The notes under the pieces are model-generated. The model was not told the DNA's origin, did no database searches, and worked only from the letters and a program-made list of their open reading frames with translations. A DNA stretch of 64,000 bases, from assembly GCA_023213395.1 (NCBI GenBank), contig CM041465.1, positions 229,283,741 through 229,347,740 on the forward strand, written 5' to 3'. Below, in pieces: positions 12,300 through 24,049 of this stretch. This DNA comes from Cycas panzhihuaensis. Taxonomy: Eukaryota; Cycadophyta. A program made the translations under genes and the position numbers. Numbering within the stretch: position 1 is the stretch's first letter; each line of letters begins with the position of its first letter.

Positions 12300-13075
12300 A
12301 TGTATTTTTATTAGGAGAGGAAAATTTTTCTATTCTTTTATATTACTTCAATTCCCAAGTAATATTTCATCAAACTGAGGTCAGACAATTTGAATGTTTT
12401 TCCAAGGTCCTTTTTCAGCTAGCTTATTGCCTGTTCACTGTTACCCGTTACTAGCATGTCATCCACAAAGATTATGAGATAAGTGACTTTATCCTTATGG
12501 TGCTTGATGAACAACGTTGCATCAATATCTTGATAGTCACAAACCTCATATCTAAGTTACCTCATCCTTTCAGACAACTTGGAAAACCAAGCGCAAGGGG
12601 CTTATTTAAGGCCATACAAAGACTTTCTGAGCCTACAAACCTTATGCTCTTAACCTTCGATCTCATATCCTTTTGGCTAAGCCATGTAAATTTCTTCTTC
12701 AAGATCTCCATTAAGAAATGCGGTCTTAATATCAAGTTGGTGGATTTTCCAACCCTATTGAGCAGCTAAGACCACAAGAGTTCTAATTATAGGCCAATTG
12801 GTTGTAGGTGCAAAGTCTTCAGTGTAGTTGATGCCTTCCCTTTGTGTAAATCCTTTAGCTACCAACCTCATCTTATTTTTTTTAAGGGTGTCATCTGATC
12901 TATATTTGTTTTTAAACATCCATTTATTTTGAACTACCTTTCTGCCAAGTGGTAGATCAACGAGCTCCCATATACCATTCTTGATAAGAGATTGGTACTC
13001 TTTGTTCATGGCATTTCTCCAAGCTGTATGCTTTACAACTTCTTGGTACGTTAAGGGATCTTCATTAAGAGTAAG
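12300..13075 (-). pseudogene. copia B reverse transcriptase
   Basis: The N-terminal part is open at 12755-13009 (NKEYQSLIKNGIWELVDLPL, KWMFKNKYRSDDTLKK, RLVAKGFTQREGINYTEDFA). A frameshift or stop follows near 12770. The remaining palm is read at 12750-12420, ending in the catalytic box FVDDMLVTGN near 12465, where the usual tyrosine is phenylalanine. At least two lesions separate the parts. Confidence 0.83.
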
Positions 13076-13206
13076 GTGTAATTCTGTTGGTTCAAACTTA
13101 GTATATAATAATTCCTACATCCTTATTGTATGAGCACTTCGAGTGCTAGTTTTGCCCACCTTATCTGGTCGTATATCCTTATTGAGCTAGCGGCTTCTCG
13201 AGATCC

Positions 13207-14219
13207 TCAAGTTAGGAATGATATCCTCATTTCCCCAACTTCTTGGTTCTCATCATGTTCATTAAAATGACTATTATTTTGTGAGGAGGATGTTGATGTG
13301 CTTGAGGAAGATGGTCCTTCTACCATTGTTTTGCCTTTGTCAACTTTGTTATCTTTAAAAGATGGTGCTAGATGTGCACTCATTGGTTCAGAGTCATAAC
13401 TTGTATCATCCAAGGCTCTATTATCAGCTTCTAACGTTTGGAGTAATTTATGTTTGTCCCCCCCCCCCCCCCCCCAAATTTTAGAATCTAAACATCATAC
13501 TTGATAACATTATTGTAGCGACGTGAGGGTACTATGAAGTCTAATTTAAGTAATTAATCCTCTGTCTCTGTAAAAATGACATCTCTGGTAATGATGATTT
13601 TTCATTATGAATGTATGAAGACCTTATACCATTTCTTATCCATAGGGTATCCAACAAAGATGCCTTTAAGTACCCTTAGTTGTAGTTTATTTCGATCTGC
13701 ATCCAGAATATAGGCATAGCATGTAGAGCCAAAAATTTTAAAGTAGTGAATAATGGGGGCTTGTCCTGATCACTTTTCATTAGGTGATTGTGCTTCCTTT
13801 GATGGGCTAATAGCATTGATATAATAAACAGTTGTCTAGATTGCTTCAGCCCATAAATAGGCATTTACATTTTTATATATTAACATAGCAGAAGCCATGT
13901 TCATAATTGTCTTGTTCATGCGCTCAGGAACTCTATTTTATTATGGGGTACATGCAACTGTTGTTTGATTCTTTATGCCATTGTCTCGAATGTAGCTTTC
14001 AAACTCATGTGAGGTATATTCGCCACCATTATTAGTTTGAAGACATTTGAGTTGATAACTTGACTCTTTTTTAGTGAGGGCTTTGAATTCCTTGAATATA
14101 CAGAATGCTTCATCTTTCTTATGTAGAAAAGTTACCCATACTTTTCTAGTGAAATCATCAATGAAAGAGATGTAATATAGCTTGCCCTTGTGTGAAGGAA
14201 TGGGCATTGGCCCGCACAA
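13207..14219 (-). pseudogene. copia B integrase core and spacer
   Basis: The core is open at 13941-14219: MCGPMPIPSHKGKLYYISFI, TRKVWVTFLHKKDEAF and KCLQTNNGGEYTSHEFESYI. The second catalytic Asp position reads TNNGGE, so the Asp is Asn. The TPQQNG region reads ACTP followed by stops. The downstream part (13600-13930) is decayed. The Ser-rich stretch at 13207-13413 (PSSSSTSTSSSQNN) is the usual low-complexity linker before the reverse transcriptase. A catalytic residue is missing, so it is inactive. Confidence 0.8.
13458..13475 (+). repeat. Poly-C tract of 18 bases
   Basis: An uninterrupted run of 18 C (poly-G on the coding strand of copia B) lies in the variable spacer between integrase and reverse transcriptase. 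Confidence 0.95.
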
Positions 14220-14258
14220 ATTAAAATATACTAATTGTAATGGATGGCTTGATTTCCA

Positions 14259-14723
14259 CTAACTTTTGGGAAAGGGTTGTCGATGAAATTTGCCAATGAT
14301 ATAAGCTTCATATTTAAAGGGCTTAGAGGAAAACTTTGGAAGGTTTGGAAGAGTGTTAGAAAGATCTCTAAGTCTATCAATGTGAATATGGCCCATCTGA
14401 GCATGCCAAAGAGTTTTTGGTGACAATATCGGATGGGTTAAGATGGAATTAAATGTAAATTCTTCATCGGCACAAGGGCTTTGGGTACAATGGGCTTCAG
14501 AAGATGGAGAGCCATTCAGTCGAAAGAGTTTTCCAAAGAGATGTTCAGTCAAAACCACCTGATGAGTTGGAGGGTAAATGACCTTAAGAGTCTGGTCATT
14601 TACGGCTACACTTAAATCAAATCCACTAGAAACAAGTGTGGATAAAGAGAGTAGGTTTTGTTTGAGATTGGGTATGTATAAGACATCAAGCAATGTAAAA
14701 TTTTCTAAGCTTGGGAGTTTCAA
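14259..14723 (-). pseudogene. copia B GAG-pre-integrase
   Basis: An open stretch of 154 codons reads LDVLYIPNLKQNLLSLSTLV and later TLWHAQMGHIHIDRLRDLSN, the HH of the integrase zinc domain. The two cysteines that should follow are now tyrosines (KYEAYIIGK), both explained by G-to-A changes. Upstream, near 14835-14890, the protease active site reads WIMDIRATQHM, where DSG has become DIR. Confidence 0.83.
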
Positions 14724-15089
14724 GTGAATGTTGCCAATTCCTTCAATAGGTTGTTATGATTTATCAGCCATATGAACAACTCCATGAATATTTGAGTTAA
14801 ATGTTTGATATAGACTGCGATTGCATATCATATGTTGAGTTGCTCTTATGTCCATGATCCACTGTCCATTGATTGAAGCCACACTATTGGCAATTCCAAT
14901 AGGGCTTGGCATTGGTGAAGGGAATTCACAAGTGATATATCCACACCGAGCTTCAAAGAATCTCTTTGGTTGGTCAATGGCATTTAATGCTAAAGATCTC
15001 TCAATTCTTTGAATGTGTGCTTGTACATAACCTACACCACTAAAGGATTCTTCACAAGTTTCTTCAATATTGTGAGCTTTATGTTTTGG

Positions 15090-16061
15090 TTAGAACTTAG
15101 CCAACTTATAAGTGGCAATTCTGCAATCTTTTGCTAAGTGTCCTATACAGTTATACCAATCACACATAATAGTTTCATTACCAATCCCTAAAGAAGTATT
15201 GGTTTGGCTTGACTGTCTTGCTCTTTGTTAAGGTGGCCCTTGGCCTTTAAACTATTGAGGTTGTGATTGAGAGTTTAATTGACCTTATAGATGATTTGTC
15301 ATATTTCTTCCTCTTCCTCTTGCTCGGTTATTTCCTCTACCATGAGAGGGACCTTGATTTTTTGTGTAGCAAACTTCTTCTTCTACCTCAAAAGCTGTAT
15401 CTAGAAGAGAGTCAGAGGCTACAAAGTTTGTATCAAAGGTCTTGTCAAATTCTATGAACTTCTTGGCAAGTGCTTTGAAGTTGAGTGTCTTCAATATTCC
15501 ACTAGATTTAAGACTTCTAAACAAATTTTTATAATCAGGGACATGTAAATATAATTGGATCAAAAATGCCCAAGTGATGCATTAGGTTTTAAAGTCTTTG
15601 TTAATTGCCTATTTGATTAGTCGAAGGAGATTTATTGTCTCATGAGCTCGTCCCTTCTATATTTTTAATTTGTTCATTTTCAAAACAAGATGAACAAATT
15701 CTAAATCTGACTTTGTATCAAAGTTCTTTCTAAGAACTTCTAGGACCTTTTAGGTTATATCATGTTCCTCTTTGTTTATCAAGTCGTGTAAGGAGTGATT
15801 AATGACCAACCAAATTCCTACATGAATCTTTTCATCATCTGTCTCCCATTATAGTTTAGTTGCAACATCTATAGGAATTGTTGGGGTAGATCCACTAGAA
15901 GCAGTTGTTGTAGTCATTGCTAATATGTTAGGTGTGGGCTGCAGGTGGGCTCTCTAAAGGCATTCATGCTTTGCAGTATTTTTAATTCTAGTGTACCATA
16001 TATCCCAATTTTCTTTGCCTTTTAATATGTAGTTAACATTTTTCTTGAATGGAGATGGCAT
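15090..16061 (-). pseudogene. copia B gag
   Basis: Starts at the ATG at 16061-16059 (MPSPFKKNVNYILKGKENWD) and runs left to a CCHC knuckle near 15120-15175 read as CDWYNCIGHLAKDC, in which the second cysteine is tyrosine. Part of the capsid is open at 15285-15563 (VPDYKNLFRSLKSSGILKT). Stops break the rest. The same ATG position and start are found in element A at 955. Confidence 0.8.
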
Positions 16062-18052
16062 GGTGATGATGAAGAAGTAGAAGAGATGATAGAAGTATGT
16101 GCTACTGACATGTGTGGCTAGTACACCTGGTGTAGTAGGAATGTAGAAATGATTATTATGATGAGAAGTAAGCAATGATTAACTATTTTTCAATAATTAT
16201 ATGAAAAATGAATATAAGTAATGGTGCAAGAATGAGGCCTCATATAGAGCTGGCAAAGAGTGGTGATGTGTCATGCCACTAACCTCTCACTTATGTCCAA
16301 ATGTAGGTGAGGTTTCGATGCCTAAGGCTTCTAGTATACAATTAGGACCTTCACCTGTGATACCCATGCCTGCGCTTGATGATGAAATCCAAGTTACAGT
16401 AGAGCCCAAGTACTCCCAGTCCTCACCTAGTTCACCAATGAATAGCTATATACCTCCTCCGAAGAGTCAAATGGTACTGTGTATCCCACAGCTATAACAT
16501 ATATTGGACTAGGTTAATTTTAATTTTACATTAAGGTTTTCAGTTTTCTCGGGTAGTTGTCAGGATTATCCCTGATTGGAGGGTGTAGGTATGGCTAACC
16601 TGTCCCTCCATCACTATTCCAGTTAAGACCAGACCTAGTATGAAACTCACACCTCCCTTAGGGCCTAGACTTTGACCAACCTTGGTCTACTTCAACCAAG
16701 GCGAGTGTGCGCACAAGTTAAGAACTAGCGGTATAGATCATACGAATGAAATTTCTTTTAGGAATAGTGTAAGATGTTTTCGTATAACTGAAAACTGAAA
16801 TAGAAACTTACCAAATGTGCTTGCTTACTTTTCGTGCTTGCTTTGTTATTGTTATTACTTTTGTGATGCTTTATTGTTGTTATTGTTTTTGTGATATTTT
16901 ATTATTGTTGTTACTTTTGTGATGCTTTATGTTATGTGTGCAAATAGAAAAGCATGCTAGATTTAGTAGGGGAACCAGATGTTACTTCCGATCCAAGATT
17001 TCCCTTACTTTAGTACAATGTTTCCAAATATAATTTTGGAAGTTTTGATATAAAAGCCACAATGGGCTAAAAAAAAGATCAACTTACTGCTAAAATGATG
17101 ATTTTTCTGAATCTATATACATGCTATTTTTTCCTATTTTGTGATTTTTTCACAAAATTTACAAATAATGATAAATGGGCAAATTTTAAAAATTACAAAT
17201 ATGAAGGCCTAAATGATGAAATATGAATTTATGACAGAAGGAAAAAGTGTTCATAATATCATTTTTAATAGATTTGTGAAGTCAAATTTTAGAAAAGGCA
17301 CAAAAAATTTTCTGCCTAAAAAAACACCAAAGTAAAATCATGCCAGATCAACTATCTTAGAATCTAAACTTCAATATGTTAAAAGTTTCATTTTGATACG
17401 TACATCAACTTTCTCTTCTGAACCATCTACAAAATCTACTAAACAATTACCTGAAATGCCCTTGTAAGGTCCTTTATGAGGTTAAGTAGGCAAAATCAGC
17501 AACTGTGAGAAAATTGCATAGATCTCACTAACCAATGGATGAAATTTGATGAGATTTATTTTAAAATGATCTTAATACATAAATATACTAGATCTATTAA
17601 TAAAACTTTTAGATCTTCAACTTATAATTAAAGGATTTCATTAAGAAAAGTGTTTTAAATCACTTATCCACAAAATTTACCCTTTTGTCACAGCCAAAAC
17701 TCATTATTTCAAGCTAAATCTAAAGTTTCTTTATAATACAAAAATGATTCTCTAGTCAAGTAGGCCTTGCATGTCAAATTTCATCAAATTCTGAGATGGT
17801 CAAATTTTTATGAAATTTTGGGCCTTTAATGCTTCTGGAACTGTTCCGATAGTTGAACAGCTTAAAAAACCTGTATTCTTCACCTCTGAATTTTTACACA
17901 CATGGACAAAGTAGCAACATGCAAAATACTATAATTTTAAACTCTTAAAATGTTAAAAAATAATGAATGCACTCTCAATACTTCACATTGAAAGCGAAGG
18001 AGAGGTAAAATGACTTCATGCAAGTGGAATGGAGTGAATAGATTCCCTTCTA
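16062..18052 (-). other. copia B leader (about 2 kb, no frame)
   Basis: This untranslated leader lies between the primer site and gag. It is colinear with 956-2877 of element A. I see no conserved frame in either copy. Confidence 0.7.
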
Positions 18053-18064
18053 GCTCTGATACCA
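18053..18064 (-). other. Primer-binding site of copia B (tRNA-iMet type)
   Basis: Minus strand TGGTATCAGAGC, exact, two bases from the 5' LTR. Confidence 0.93.
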
Positions 18065-18066
18065 TA

Positions 18067-18378
18067 TGAAGAAATGATGGATCTAGGAGATAAATCACTC
18101 ACATGCACACAGTGGCAATAGAGAATGAAAAAGAAGATAAAATAAGATATGAGAGCAAGCTTGGAGGTAAGAATGAATAATGACTCCCTCCTTGAGATTT
18201 CACCTTTTATTATTGAGGGTGAGCATTAGGGTTAGGATTTTCCTGCCTAATGACATGAACCTGAAATTATATTTAAATGCACATAAAGTACATTTCATTA
18301 AGAGACTAATGCTAAAAATATATCATAAGGTCACATGATTAATCTACATAAATGACCTTGATACATTAACCTCTTTCA
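18067..18378 (-). repeat. 5' LTR of copia B
   Basis: 312 bp, TGAAGAAATG to CCTCTTTCA, equal in length to the 3' LTR with about 20 mismatches. The TAAAG duplication follows. Confidence 0.93.
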
Positions 18379-18383
18379 TAAAG

Positions 18384-18587
18384 ACTATGACTTCAATGAT
18401 TAAAATCGATATTCTCTACTAGTTAAAACCATCATATATGACTACTTGCCATGAACCTATCATTTGCAAAAGAGCACCTTTTCTTATTTATAAGTAATTA
18501 TGCTTTCTCAAGAATTAGCAGAACTGCCTATATATGTTCTAAGCGTTCTTTGCCCTTTGCCTTTAAAACAAAACTCTAATACCACTT
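18384..18587 (-). other. E1 leader and gag start, with primer site at 18574-18585
   Basis: The minus strand just inside the E1 5' LTR reads GTGGTATTAGAG, close to the iMet primer site TGGTATCAGAGC. The sequence to the left carries the first part of the E1 gag-like reading, cut at 18383 by copia B. Confidence 0.7.
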
Positions 18588-19170
18588 ATAGCGATCTAGT
18601 TATACTTTTATAGCAATTTTCCCTAAAAATACAGGTAATAATCCACAAGAAATAATAACTAGATGCTATTTAATAAGAAAATAAATAATGATCAGGAATT
18701 ACAGAATCCACATAAGTAAATAATATTCTTTAGTAGCAAATAATACTAAAATAAAACGAAATTATAATAAAATACCTGTATTTCCCGAAGAAGTGAGCTT
18801 CTCTCTTCAAGGTAAGGAACCCTTCAAACTGTAGCCCTAAATGGGTGAGCTAATTACAGCCCTAGAATTGAAAATACATAGTCAAAAGAACCTCTGATGA
18901 TGGTTTAGGATACGGCCCAAACTTCCTATTTATAGAGACCAAAATACTTCAATTAGAAGTCATCCAGACTGGGTGATACTCTTTTTAATACTACTCAAAT
19001 AGAAGTCAATAAAAACTTCTCCAAAAACTGGCAAGTTAACTTTAAATGATCATAACTTTTGACATAGATGTCAAAATTAACTTTCGTCTGAACCATTGAA
19101 ATCCTCATTTAAAGATCATTGATTTGAATATTCATAAGGTATAGTTTTGACCATATTTTGGAATGTTATA
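18587..19170 (-). repeat. 5' LTR of E1
   Basis: 584 bp, aligning base for base with 8657-9240 (about 16% different). Its ends are mutated from TGTAG...CTACA to TATAG...TTATA. TATAC follows. Confidence 0.87.
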
Positions 19171-19535
19171 TATACTTACTCATACTGGATTAGAGAAAAA
19201 ATTCTAGCTTGAGGTAGTGAAGACTATGGGCTATTTGATAAATAGATTAACATTTACTTTGGTTAATATGACACTTGAGGAGACGCATCTTATAAGAAAT
19301 CATCCCTTGGTTACACTAAAATTCTTAGTTATGAAGCTTTTATACAAGTTCCTAACTTACAGAGAATGAAGTTTTATTTTAAAGAATAGAAGTCTATTTT
19401 TATTAGCTATGGTGATGGGATAAAGGAGTATAAAATTTATAATCCTAAAATATAGAAAGTTGTGTATAGTTGAGATGTAGTCTCTAAAGAGGAATTATAC
19501 AATATTCCACCTCATCTGTAGCCTACAAAACTATA
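19171..19535 (+). pseudogene. copia D integrase, second segment
   Basis: After the TATAC duplication the reading resumes in the frame left at 8656: SRSI continues as LTHTGLEK, then YLINR, LVNMTLEE and, after a shift, ISYGDGIKEYKIYNP near 19400. This is the C-terminal part of a copia integrase. It is cut at 19535 by gypsy F, and the element picks up again near 31880. Confidence 0.82.
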
Positions 19536-20299
19536 TGTTTAATAAAATTAATATCTAATCTATCATTTTTAAGTGGGAAAATGATTTGTTGATTTGAATA
19601 GGAATATGGCAACACTTACTAGGCTTTACAACTCACCATACGACATCCTATATGTATTGCCCCAAGCCTAAAGCTAGAAATGTACCTTACATATCTTCCC
19701 TCTATAATATCTGAATCCATAGTGGTGTTCCTATATATCAAATATAGGAATGGCATCAAAGACTCATTTTTAACCATTAGATGTAGCAGTAGGCTAACTA
19801 CACATAGTAGTCACATCCTTCCTTAGATGTACTAGGTGATTCTTCTATATGAGAAGATACCAATCCCTCTTAGAGGGTGACATATTTTATTTTTATAATA
19901 TACGGTACATATATACAATTACTGGATAACCAATTATCAAATTTATAGGCCTTACCCCTTAAGGATGTTAGCACTTCTTACTAAGGGACTAGTTTCACTA
20001 AGAGACATATACCCTAAGTTTTGTCCATTCTTTAGAGGCATTAAGAGGTCTTCCTACTTGGTATAATATATCAAAAGGGTATCATACATCATGTATCCTG
20101 GTTGATCCACCTCATTAAATATTAACCCATTCCTCATACCCCTTTAAGTCTTATAAGGGAAAGAGATCATGGCAAATCCATGCATATGTACTAGTTGAAA
20201 ATTGTTATAAGTCTTCTTTCTTTAAGCATTAATAGAAAGAAGACATATATAAATAACACTCGATGATCCACCCTAAGCAATATATACAATTAGGGGTAA
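19536..20299 (-). repeat. Left (3') LTR of F, first part
   Basis: Starts TGTTTAATAAAATTAAT. It is colinear with 30144-30907, including CATGGTGGTGTTCC-like and AGAAGATACCAATCCCTCTT-like blocks. Confidence 0.8.
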
Positions 20300-20747
20300 T
20301 GTAAAGAGAGGTAGCATACACAATATCTTTAGGATCAAATAACTAGCCATACACAAGTGAAGATAAATATTACACATGTACACATTATTTTGGCTGGTAG
20401 AAAACCACATCTGGGGAAGAAAAACTACCTCACTAATTTGAAATTTATTGCTAAAGAATTTTACATTGCCTTTGTAACTGCGAATACCCTCTATCTACCA
20501 AACTAAGAAAGAAAATCAACCTTTATATAGGCTTGTGACAGCCTCCTAGATTCCTGAAACCAATTCCTAGAATCTAGGAGAGGCTATTTGAAGAATGAGA
20601 GGTTCGTTGAAATGGGCAGTTGCTCATTTCAACGACCTTCATATAATAATTAATAATTAACATTAGCTTATATAAAAATGAACCTTTACATCATTTAAAT
20701 TTATATTTACACATGTAATAAAAAAAATAATATTAACTTTTCTAACA
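20300..20747 (-). repeat. 3' LTR of copia G
   Basis: TGTAAAGAGAGG to TTTTCTAACA. The minus-strand purine tract TTAAAGGGGGG abuts it at 20748-20758. Confidence 0.8.
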
Positions 20748-20789
20748 CCCCCCTTTAATGTTATCTTTTGTATAATGATAAAGAAAGTC

Positions 20790-22300
20790 TTCATCATGTT
20801 GATCCTCCTTTGATGGAGACTTCTTTTATTTTTAATAAATCTCGCAGGTTTAAAAACTTGACTTTAGTCAATGACTTGGTAAGGATATCAGCAACCTGTA
20901 AATTTGTAGGACAATAAGATAGATAAATAATATTGTAAGTAACAAGATTACAAATAAAATGTTGATGCAATTCTATATGTTTAGTTCTAGAACAAGCAAT
21001 TGAATTTGTAGCAATAGCAATAACACCTTGATTATCAACTTTAATTTCTATAGAAGAGTTAGGAAATATACCAATTTTATTTAAGAGATATTTGATCTAA
21101 AGTGCGTCTTTGCTTGCTTCAATAAGTGCTCAATATTTAACTTCAATTATTGATAGAGCTAGAGCCTACATTTTTTTACTATAGACCATATAATAGGTGA
21201 GAAATATAGAAAAAACACATAACCTATTGTGGACTTACGGTCATTTGAGTTGCCTACCAAATCTGAATCAATATACTCTATTAAGATTAGAGGATTACTG
21301 TAAGAATTATAAGTTAGACCATAGAAGATACTATTTTGAAGATATCAAAGAATATGGTTAACAGTTTTTCAGTGTGATTCATGTGGGTTTTGTATATAAT
21401 GTGAACATAAAGTAACAGCATAAGATATATCAGGTCAAGTATGTGTTAAATAAATAAGGTTACTAATAAGCTTCCTATATAAAGTTTGATCACATAAGGG
21501 TGTGGAACAATCAATAGATAATTTTACTCTTGATTGTAAAGGATTAAAAACTAGTTTAGCATTTTCCATGTTAAACCGTTTGATTAGGTCTAAAATATAT
21601 TTTGGTTGAGATATGGTTATTTTTTAATCATGTTGGTAAATTTATAATCCGAAAAAATAGTGTAGAAGACTTAGATCGATCATTTCAAATTTATTCATCA
21701 AGGTTGTTTTTAGTTAATGAATGTTATTGTTTGAAGATCCTGTGATGATGATATCATCGACATACAGGATTAATATGGTAAGATTCTCATTTTCACGTTT
21801 GAAATAGAGATTTGGATCACTTATACATCTAGTGTATCCATTTTGAGTAAAATAATTATCTACTTTTGTGTACTAAACTCAAGAAATTTGTTTTAATCCA
21901 TAGATGGATTTTTTTAGTTTACAAACTAAGTTAGGGCTACTAATAAAACTAGGTGATTGAGTCATGTAGATCTCTTCTTTAAGATTATCATTTATAAATA
22001 CATTCTTAACATCCATTTAATGGATCTCCCAACTAAATTTAGCAGCTAGAGCAATAATAGTTTTAACAGTATTCATCTTTGCAACAAGGGCAAAGGTTTC
22101 ATTATAGTCTATACTATCGATTTGAGAAAATCTTTTCGCAACTAGGCGAGCTTTATGCTTTTCAACAGTGCTTATTGAATTATATTTAGTTCGATAAACC
22201 TATTTATAATCAACTATATTTTTCCCTAGTGGAAATGGAACAAGATCCCAAGTTGAATTCTTATTTAAAGCATCAATTTTAATTTGCATGGCTTACTTCC
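20790..22300 (-). pseudogene. copia G reverse transcriptase and RNase H
   Basis: Reverse transcriptase reads WDLVPFPLGKNIVDYK, VYRTKYNSISTVEKHKARLV, MDVKNVFINDNLKEEIYM, CKLKKSIYGLKQ and the intact catalytic box ILYVDDIIITG near 21755. RNase H follows to about 20800, with several stops. Despite the intact YVDD box the frame is broken by nonsense codons and shifts. Confidence 0.83.
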
Positions 22301-22607
22301 ATACAAGATTATTGCTTGCTTATTTAAAAGTCTTAGGATCATTGTTGGCTATTATTTTAACCATTAATACATAGTTAGCATGTAATTTTTAAGCGTGAGT
22401 TCTCTTGGTATCTGAAGGATTATCTACATCCTATCCAGTGTTAAAAAGTATTTTCTTTGCCCATACGAGCTATTTGTTTGTGATTGTTTCTGTAGTCATA
22501 GGTTGAGATGAGAAGTTAGCTTGAGAAGAAGGATCTATTGTGGTTGGTTCAGATAGAGTCCAATTCTGGACTTGTATAGATAAGGATTCTATAGTCTCAT
22601 GGTCAAC

Positions 22608-23480
22608 TTATTTTTCAGATGAGTTAACCAAATAGGTATTGGTTAACAGATTCTCAATAGGAAGTTCTACATAAATAGAAGTTGAAGAGAATCCTTCTTC
22701 ATTAAATATTACATCACGCAAAATTAATATTTTATGTGTAACTAGATCCAAAAGTCCGTAAGCTTTACTCTCTTCACTATATCCAATGAAGATATATTTT
22801 TGACTTTTAATATCGAGTTTCTTGCATTTTTCTTTGAGAACATATCCCCACACAATACTTTCAAAAATTCTCAGATGTTTAACTGAGGGTTTTCATCCAA
22901 ACTATTTTTATTCTCGAATAATATTTTGTAAAGATTTACTAAGTAAACAGTTTAAAAGACAGTTGGAGCAGGCAATTGCTTTTGCCCATAACTTTAAGTC
23001 AAGACTCTTTACATGTAGCATGCATCGAGTCATTTCAACAAGAGTATGGTTCTTGCATTCAGCAACACCGTTTTGCTGAGGAGTATAGGCAACGAAATGA
23101 TGAAATTGAATTCTGTGTCTCTTACAAAAAGAAGTGAATTTGCCACTTAAGTATTCTTTGGCATTATTAGATCTAAAAATTTTAATTTTTGAATTTGATT
23201 GATTTTCTACAAGTGTTTTGAATTCAGTGAAGATGTCAAACACTTAATTATAAGTCTTGAGTGTGTACACCCAACATTTTCTCGAAAAATCATCAATAAA
23301 CGTGATAAAATAATGACAACCAGAATATGAAGTTATATAGAACAATCCACATATATCAGTGAACAAATTCAAGTGAAACTTTCGCTCTAAATTGAGTTTG
23401 ATGTGGAAAGGGATCCATGTGTTACTTACCTGTTACGCAGGCTTCACAGACACCATAAATAGTATTTAAAGGTAGAAGAC
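22608..23480 (-). pseudogene. copia G integrase
   Basis: The core reads FTDICGLFYITSYSGCHYFI, then FKTLVENQSNSKIKIFRSNN and FVAYTPQQNGVAECKNHTLV. The second catalytic Asp reads SNN, so it is lost, while the Glu position (VAECKN) is kept. The C-terminal part (22608-22853) reads KLDIKSQKYIFIGYSEESKA. Open blocks of 81 and 111 codons remain. Confidence 0.85.
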
Positions 23481-23499
23481 CATGAACCATGTCATGTCT

Positions 23500-23960
23500 T
23501 TTTAGGTATTGCCATAACTAGTATGGTTGAATCGTGCATACCATAGTTTACTGACTAGATTAGATTTGGCTATGAAGGTACTAAAAGACTTTTTTTTAGT
23601 ATTTTATAAACTAGTTAGGCTACAAACACCTATTTTATGATCAGTAGGTCTATAGGCAATAGATTTAAATTTATTTAATGGTTCTTTAATAATAAATTTA
23701 TCTTTCCAGAATTCAGCAACAAGGTCTTTCTGGCAGATTTGGTAGACAGAAAAAAGGTTTGGTAACAAACCAAGCACATAGAATACATTCTTGATTGAAC
23801 CATCTTCTAGAGTAGCATCCCCTGATCCTTTCACTTTAAGTTAGGATCCACTCCCAAAAGAAATCTCTTCTTCAAAGTTAGTATCAAATTGATAAATGGA
23901 TAAATTCTCCTGGTGTCCTATCATATAATGGGAAGCACCAAAGTCAAGAATCCATTAAGG
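23500..23960 (-). pseudogene. copia G protease and GAG-pre-integrase
   Basis: The protease site near 23945 reads WILDFGASHYM, with DSG changed to DFG. Downstream 23604-23834 is open (KNVFYVLGLLPNLFSVYQIC), the block before the zinc domain. Stops flank it. Confidence 0.75.
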
Positions 23961-24049
23961 TGATTGATTAAATAGAGTAACAAATGCAGAAGTTATTACT
24001 GTTAAAGAATGATTATAATATTGTGGTCGGGTTTATGGTCGAGTTTGTA

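Larger units (their letters stand above)
10771..18378 (-). mobile_element. Complete Ty1/copia element B, 7.6 kb
   Basis: Both LTRs are 312 bp and start TGAA and end TTCA. The primer site TGGTATCAGAGC is exact, a purine tract is present, and 5-bp TAAAG duplications lie outside. The order on the minus strand is 5' LTR (18067-18378), leader, gag, protease, GAG-pre-integrase, integrase, reverse transcriptase, RNase H, 3' LTR (10771-11082). I count about 20 LTR mismatches (6.4%). All coding parts contain stops, so the element is inactive. It sits inside the gag of E1. Confidence 0.93.
8657..19170 (-). mobile_element. Non-autonomous LTR element E1 (gag only), split by copia B
   Basis: Two 584-bp LTRs in the same orientation bound the element, with TATAC duplications outside. 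Taking out copia B (10771-18383) leaves only about 1.74 kb of internal sequence, with a primer site on the right, a gag-like frame and a purine tract on the left. No protease, integrase or polymerase is present. It resembles the gag-bearing non-autonomous class (TR-GAG-like) and would rely on enzymes from a relative. By-eye LTR difference is about 94 of 584 positions (16%), so it is old. Confidence 0.82.
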
